Source: JBOGZI01 sp050697275 (GTDB taxonomy: Bacteria; Actinomycetota; Thermoleophilia; Solirubrobacterales; 70-9). Taken from it: DNA of 8,009 nt. The notes beneath the pieces were generated by a model. It searched no databases. It saw only the letters and a program-made list of their open reading frames with translations, and was not told the origin of the DNA. A program made the position numbers and the translations under genes. Positions 6,938 to 8,009 of the stretch are shown piece after piece. The stretch covers positions 1-8,009 of the forward strand of contig JBOGZI010000043.1 in the NCBI GenBank assembly GCA_050697275.1, given 5' to 3'. Positions within the stretch are counted from its first letter, which is position 1. Every line of letters starts with the position of its first letter.

Positions 6938-8009
6938 ATGAGCGGATTCCGGGCATACAGGCTGGGCAGGCGCCCGGGGCGAGGGTCCCGCCTCCGGCTT
7001 GCGGCGGCGGCCCTCGCCCTGGTCGCCTCCTGCGCGCTGGCGGGCCGGGCTGGCGCGCAAGCGCAGGGGGGCGACTGCCCCGGGACGGAGAACTTCGAGG
7101 GGCAGGCCTGCGTGATGATGATCCAGGTCGACGGCCTCGAGGCGACCGACGTCACTCAGGAGAAGACGCCATTCCTCTGGGAGCTCGCCCACCCTGACGG
7201 GCCACCGACGGGGACGTCCTCGCCGGCCATGCAGGGCCGCAACGGCTGGATCTGGCAGGCTCCGCGGGCCTCGATGAGCGCCGGCCTCGGCGCCAACGCC
7301 GCCTCCTTCCTGATCGGCGGCTACGCCGAGCAGACGGGCGTCCCGGCCGACGATTTCCGTCGCGCGCCCCCCAGCGCGCCCATCGACCCTCAGGAGGATG
7401 GCGAGCGAATCCGACTCGGAGGCAGCGCGGTCGACTCGAATATCGGATCGGCGAGCAGCGGGGACCTAAGGGCGGCCTCCCTATTCCAGCTCGTCGGGGA
7501 GCAGCTCGACGACGGTGCCGAGACCGCCGCCTTCGTCGGCGACCCCAACCTAGGCCCGCTCGTCACCGGTCTCGTCGACGAGCAGGGCAACCATCCCGAC
7601 GTCGACATCGGTTGGTACCCGACGGCGACGAGTTCGGGCAACCCTCCCAATCCTGACAACCCGCAGAACCCCGCACTCTGTGACATCCCCCGCACCCCTG
7701 TTCCCCCTGACCCTTCGCCCGAGTCTGAGCTCCCCCCCTGCGCGGCGAGCGACGAGATGACGCTCAGCACGGCGTTCCAGGAGCTGAACAGCAACGGCGA
7801 CGCCGTGGCGCTCACCTACATCGAGCTTGCCGAGCTCGGCCGGGTGAGGCGCGCGGGAGCCTCCGCCGCCGAGGTCGCCTCCACCCTGCAGAAGACCGAC
7901 GCCGCCCTGGCGACCTTCTTCAACGGCTACAACTCTCCGGCCTGCGAGACCTGCCAGGACAAGTGGGGGAGCACGATCGTGATGCTCGCCGGGACGAGCG
8001 GCTACGAGG
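6938..8009 (+). CDS. Partial: exported alkaline-phosphatase-fold protein, probable pseudoenzyme (3' end outside window)
   Basis: Open for 357 codons from ATG 6938 to the window edge without a stop. Residues 1-~41 are a basic n-region and Ala/Leu-rich core with a likely cleavage near AGAQA; VASC (29-32) could alternatively be a lipobox. The mature part follows the alkaline phosphatase/type I phosphodiesterase pattern: MMIQVDGL (first metal Asp65), KTPFLWELA, ANAASFLIGGYAEQTGV (the nucleophile/SLxTGxxPxxHGI region), a helix KTDAALATFF, then STIVMLAGTSGYE. Key residues are changed: the expected Thr/Ser nucleophile aligns with Leu117, the DxxGH motif reads AELGR (298-302), and DHG reads TSG (353-355). 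Only Asp65 survives, so hydrolysis looks unlikely and a binding or structural role is inferred. A Pro/Asn-rich insert (~232-270) and a CETC motif (336-339) are distinctive. The start has only a weak AGGG nearby; it lies 4 bases after the ftsH stop, suggesting co-translation. Confidence 0.8.
   Translation, partial: MSGFRAYRLGRRPGRGSRLRLAAAALALVASCALAGRAGAQAQGGDCPGTENFEGQACVMMIQVDGLEATDVTQEKTPFLWELAHPDGPPTGTSSPAMQGRNGWIWQAPRASMSAGLGANAASFLIGGYAEQTGVPADDFRRAPPSAPIDPQEDGERIRLGGSAVDSNIGSASSGDLRAASLFQLVGEQLDDGAETAAFVGDPNLGPLVTGLVDEQGNHPDVDIGWYPTATSSGNPPNPDNPQNPALCDIPRTPVPPDPSPESELPPCAASDEMTLSTAFQELNSNGDAVALTYIELAELGRVRRAGASAAEVASTLQKTDAALATFFNGYNSPACETCQDKWGSTIVMLAGTSGYE

Noticed and set aside
6316..7155. 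Minus-strand open frame spanning the end of ftsH and start of the fourth gene
   Set aside because: Both plus-strand genes here have clear family motifs or a signal peptide, and the antisense product has none.
7390..7815. Minus-strand open frame of 141 codons
   Set aside because: It is opposite the fourth gene, whose plus-strand frame stays open for 357 codons with family motifs on both sides of this stretch.

Overview
The window is very GC-rich, and four genes on the plus strand fill almost all of it. The only clear gaps are 48 bases (4906-4953) and 4 bases (6934-6937). The base composition points to a high-GC actinobacterium. Two features narrow this to class Thermoleophilia, probably near Solirubrobacterales. 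One is the Ig-like module followed by a very basic C-terminal domain in the second gene. The other is the peptidase segment of the first gene, with its SAHSYGAAVDIAAFNG and GDHADHLHVGF motifs. The taxonomic call rests on remembered family resemblance, not on a search.

Layout: (1) bases 2-3157 hold the 3' part of a large, probably exported protein. It has a degenerate M23-like segment, an M15/LAS-type zinc peptidase domain with intact motifs, a charged linker, and about 14 propeller-like repeats. (2) Bases 3157-4905 encode an exported protein with a signal peptide, about seven similar repeats, an Ig-like domain and a strongly basic C-terminal module. (3) Bases 4954-6933 encode a complete FtsH-family membrane AAA+ zinc protease with an unusual pore loop. 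(4) From 6938 to the window edge runs the 5' part of an exported protein with the alkaline-phosphatase/phosphodiesterase fold, whose visible catalytic motifs are nearly all substituted.

The genes overlap or lie very close together, which suggests one transcription unit that starts upstream and continues downstream. Genes 1, 2 and 4 appear to act outside the membrane, while FtsH is anchored in it. A reasonable inference is an envelope-associated module: a peptidoglycan-directed peptidase with large binding scaffolds, a second propeller protein, a pseudo-phosphatase that may bind rather than cleave, and a membrane protease for quality control or processing. No mobile element, RNA gene, CRISPR array, clear promoter or terminator was seen.
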